From: Aureimonas altamirensis
GTDB lineage: Bacteria; Pseudomonadota; Alphaproteobacteria; Rhizobiales; Rhizobiaceae
Reading direction: 5' to 3'
Assembly: GCF_023702225.1 (NCBI RefSeq)
Contig: NZ_JAMQCO010000005.1
Coordinates: 248,001 to 312,000 of the forward strand
DNA: 64,000 nt
Shown here one piece after another: positions 62,469 through 64,000 of the stretch. The translations under genes and the position numbers were made by a program. Below the pieces are notes generated by a model. It worked only from the letters and a program-made list of their open reading frames with translations. It ran no database searches and was not told where the DNA came from. Each line of letters begins with the position of its first letter. The first letter of the stretch is position 1.

Positions 62469-63335
62469 TCAGCTTACATAGGCTGCCTGATCGGGGTTGC
62501 GCGCCAGAAGCGCCGCCCGCAGCTTCTCCAGCGCGCGCGTTTCGATCTGACGTACGCGTTCCTTGGAGATTCCGAGCTCGCTTCCGAGCGCCTCGAGCGT
62601 TGCCCCGTCGTCCTGCAGCCGGCGTTCCCGGATGATGCGCAGTTCCCGGTCCGACAACACATCGAGCGCGTCCGTCAGCCAGATCACGCGGCGCTCATCG
62701 TCGATGGAACTGGATACCATCTCGTCGGGAAGGGGAGCGTCGGACACCAGGAAATCCTGTCGATCCGCGCTGCCGGACTCGTCTTCCATCAGGGGCGCAT
62801 TCAGCGACGAATCCGGACCTGACAGGCGGCTGTCCATCAGCGCCACGTCGCCGACTGACACGTTCAGCGCCTGCGCGATCTCCCGGTACATCTCGCTCGA
62901 GGCGAGACTCTCGGACCCCTGGCTGAGGCGTGCGCGAAGCCGACGAAGATTGAAGAAGAGGGCCTTCTGCGCGGAAGACGTGCCACCGCGGACGATGGAC
63001 CAGTTGCGCAGGATATAATCCTGTATGGAAGCCCGGATCCACCAAGTGGCATAGGTGGAGAAGCGCACTTCCCGCTCCGGCTCGAAACGCGCAGCCGCCT
63101 CCAAAAGACCGACATGCCCCTCCTGGATGAGATCGTTCATCGACAGGCCGAAATGGCGGAACTTCGCTGCCATCGAAATCACCAGACGCATGTGTGCGGC
63201 CGTCATCCGGTGAAGCGCATCCTGGTCTTTGAGATCCTTCCAACGGACTGCGAGCTCGTATTCCTCGTCCCGCTGAAGATAGGGCGCGGCCATTGCCGCC
63301 CGGATCATTACGCGGCCTGCGGACTGGGATTTCAT
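62469..63335 (-). CDS. rpoH2: RNA polymerase sigma-32 factor, RpoH2 type
   Basis: 288 residues. Region 2: MRLVISMAAKFRHFGLSMND, QEGHVGLLEAAARFEPEREV and FSTYATWWIRASIQDYILRN; the RpoH box QKALFFNLRRLRARL; region 4.2 ends GISKERVRQIETRALEKLR. The N-terminus MIRAAMAAPYLQRDEE is that of RpoH2 rather than RpoH1 of rhizobia. Start 63335 has AAAGG upstream. A promoter-like GGAAC-N18-TT element upstream would put it under the general stress ECF sigma factor. Confidence 0.95.
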   Translation of the reverse strand: MKSQSAGRVMIRAAMAAPYLQRDEEYELAVRWKDLKDQDALHRMTAAHMRLVISMAAKFRHFGLSMNDLIQEGHVGLLEAAARFEPEREVRFSTYATWWIRASIQDYILRNWSIVRGGTSSAQKALFFNLRRLRARLSQGSESLASSEMYREIAQALNVSVGDVALMDSRLSGPDSSLNAPLMEDESGSADRQDFLVSDAPLPDEMVSSSIDDERRVIWLTDALDVLSDRELRIIRERRLQDDGATLEALGSELGISKERVRQIETRALEKLRAALLARNPDQAAYVS

Positions 63336-63415
63336 CTTGGAGCCTTTCGCTGAAATCTGACAGTACGTGTCGCGCGAGGCTCGAAACCCATCCCCATCGC
63401 CCCACGCACAGGAAC

Positions 63416-63440
63416 AATCCCGCACGCAACCGTTGGTTCC
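63416..63440 (-). promoter_or_regulatory. EcfG/RpoE2-type promoter of rpoH2
   Basis: Reading the minus strand, GGAAC (63440-63436), 18 bases, then TT (63417-63416). This equals the GGAAC-N18-19-TT consensus reported for RpoE2 in Sinorhizobium meliloti, where rpoH2 is a known target. It would give a leader of about 75 nt to the rpoH2 ATG. Confidence 0.55.
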
Positions 63441-63560
63441 CGGAAGGTGGATTTTTTTCCGAAATAGATCGCCGGAGCGCCGCGGCAAGGGAAGGGGGTG
63501 GTCATAATGGTCGCAGGGCGCACTCGACCATTGACAAAGGAGGGCAAGAGAAAGTGAAGG

Positions 63561-63592
63561 CAAAGAAAAAGCCGGCGCGACGGCCGGCTTTT
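63561..63592 (-). terminator. Rho-independent terminator of the CarD-family gene
   Basis: Minus-strand stem AAAAGCCGGC / GCCGGCTTTT (63583-63592 with 63567-63576) with a 6-nt loop, continued by TTCTTTG. It is 23 nt beyond the stop at 63616. Confidence 0.9.
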
Positions 63593-63615
63593 CAAGGGAA
63601 TCGAAAGCCTGTGGA

Positions 63616-64000
63616 TCAAGCGGCCTCGTCGGCCTCGATTTCGTCTTCGTCGTTCTCGGCGACCTTGGCGCGAGCCGGCCGCTTGTTGAGATTGATCTCG
63701 ATCAGGCGCACGGCTTCCGTCTCGGAAACCTCGTTGACGGCGGCCAGCTCGCGTGCCATGCGGCCGAGGGCAGCTTCATAGAGCTGACGTTCCGAATAGG
63801 ACTGCTCGGGCTGGCTGTCGGCGCGATACAGATCGCGGACCACCTCGGCGATGGAAATCAGATCGCCGGAATTGATCTTCGCATCGTATTCCTGGGCGCG
63901 GCGGCTCCACATCGTGCGCTTGACGCGCGCACGGCCCTGCACGACCTTCAGCGCCCTGTCGACGAAATCCGTCTCGGACAGCTTGCGCATGCCGACGGAC
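63616..64000 (-). CDS. CarD/CdnL family transcription regulator, 5' end cut by window
   Basis: The last 128 codons are visible. MRKLSETDFVDRALKVVQGR, RTMWSRRAQEYDAKINSGDL and VVRDLYRADSQPEQSYSERQ are the C-terminal helical domain of CarD/CdnL, which stabilises the sigma-70 open complex at rRNA and other promoters; the N-terminal RNA-polymerase-binding Tudor domain lies beyond base 64000. The ATG at 63990 is internal. An acidic tail (ENDEDEIEADEAA) ends the protein. Confidence 0.93.
   Translation of the reverse strand, partial: SVGMRKLSETDFVDRALKVVQGRARVKRTMWSRRAQEYDAKINSGDLISIAEVVRDLYRADSQPEQSYSERQLYEAALGRMARELAAVNEVSETEAVRLIEINLNKRPARAKVAENDEDEIEADEAA

Noticed and set aside
1-64000. CRISPR arrays, insertion sequences or prophage
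   Set aside because: No regularly spaced repeats, transposase, integrase or phage structural genes were seen on either strand.

Overview
The window is GC-rich (roughly 65 percent by eye) and densely coded, and it reads as chromosomal DNA of an alphaproteobacterium, most likely of the order Hyphomicrobiales (rhizobia and relatives). The reasons are a perfect CtrA-type box in front of minCDE, a CarD/CdnL gene, an RpoH2-type sigma factor with an EcfG/RpoE2-like promoter, the mtgA-rpmF-phaR-phaA-phaB neighbourhood, and the codon use. I cannot name the genus. No insertion sequence, integrase, prophage or CRISPR array is visible.

Layout. 1-6971: 5' part of zwf, a GntR-type regulator with kdsD, the division operon minC-minD-minE with a trailing 54-residue small ORF and a strong terminator, then a PfkB kinase/inositol-monophosphatase-family pair. 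7071-13049: a DMT exporter, a minus-strand group (GlcG/HbpS-like protein, P-loop kinase, BDH2-like SDR), and lepA with a YegD-type Hsp70. 13112-20877: a transglutaminase / ATP-grasp-alpha-E / transglutaminase-DUF2126 cluster with a divergent zinc metallopeptidase. 20891-27308: treZ-malQ-treY, joined by 4-nt overlaps, making trehalose from maltooligosaccharides. 27419-35714: pyruvate carboxylase, two tiny membrane proteins, ispG, a lytic transglycosylase, ispA, mtgA and rpmF. 35810-38603: phaR, phaA and phaB of polyhydroxybutyrate metabolism. 38638-41386: small envelope proteins, lrgAB-like genes and a LysR regulator. 41667-48789: a branched-chain-amino-acid-type ABC importer fused operon-like to a GMC alcohol dehydrogenase and a beta-hydroxyacid dehydrogenase, so probably an uptake-and-oxidation locus. 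48794-53706: two small proteins, a MASE1-GGDEF diguanylate cyclase, and a DegT/StrS aminotransferase convergent with a second GMC dehydrogenase.

53970-56311 holds the most interesting system: a cobalamin riboswitch followed by a DUF1852 gene (mesX) and a short folate-domain-lacking MetE homologue (mesD). This is the recently described MesD/MesX oxygen-dependent methionine synthase, here apparently placed under B12 repression. 56409-60693: tRNA-Arg(CCT), thiN, and a TPP riboswitch driving thiBPQ for thiamine uptake; ThiN then pyrophosphorylates the imported thiamine. 60862-64000: an M48 lipoprotein protease, rpoH2 and the 3' part of a CarD-family gene.

Other points worth attention are the minC leader (CtrA box plus a five-codon ORF with its own Shine-Dalgarno), the apparent loss of an ATP-grasp segment in the fused ATP-grasp/alpha-E protein, the repeat operator upstream of the importer operon, and the alcohol-to-amine enzyme pair at 50910-53706.
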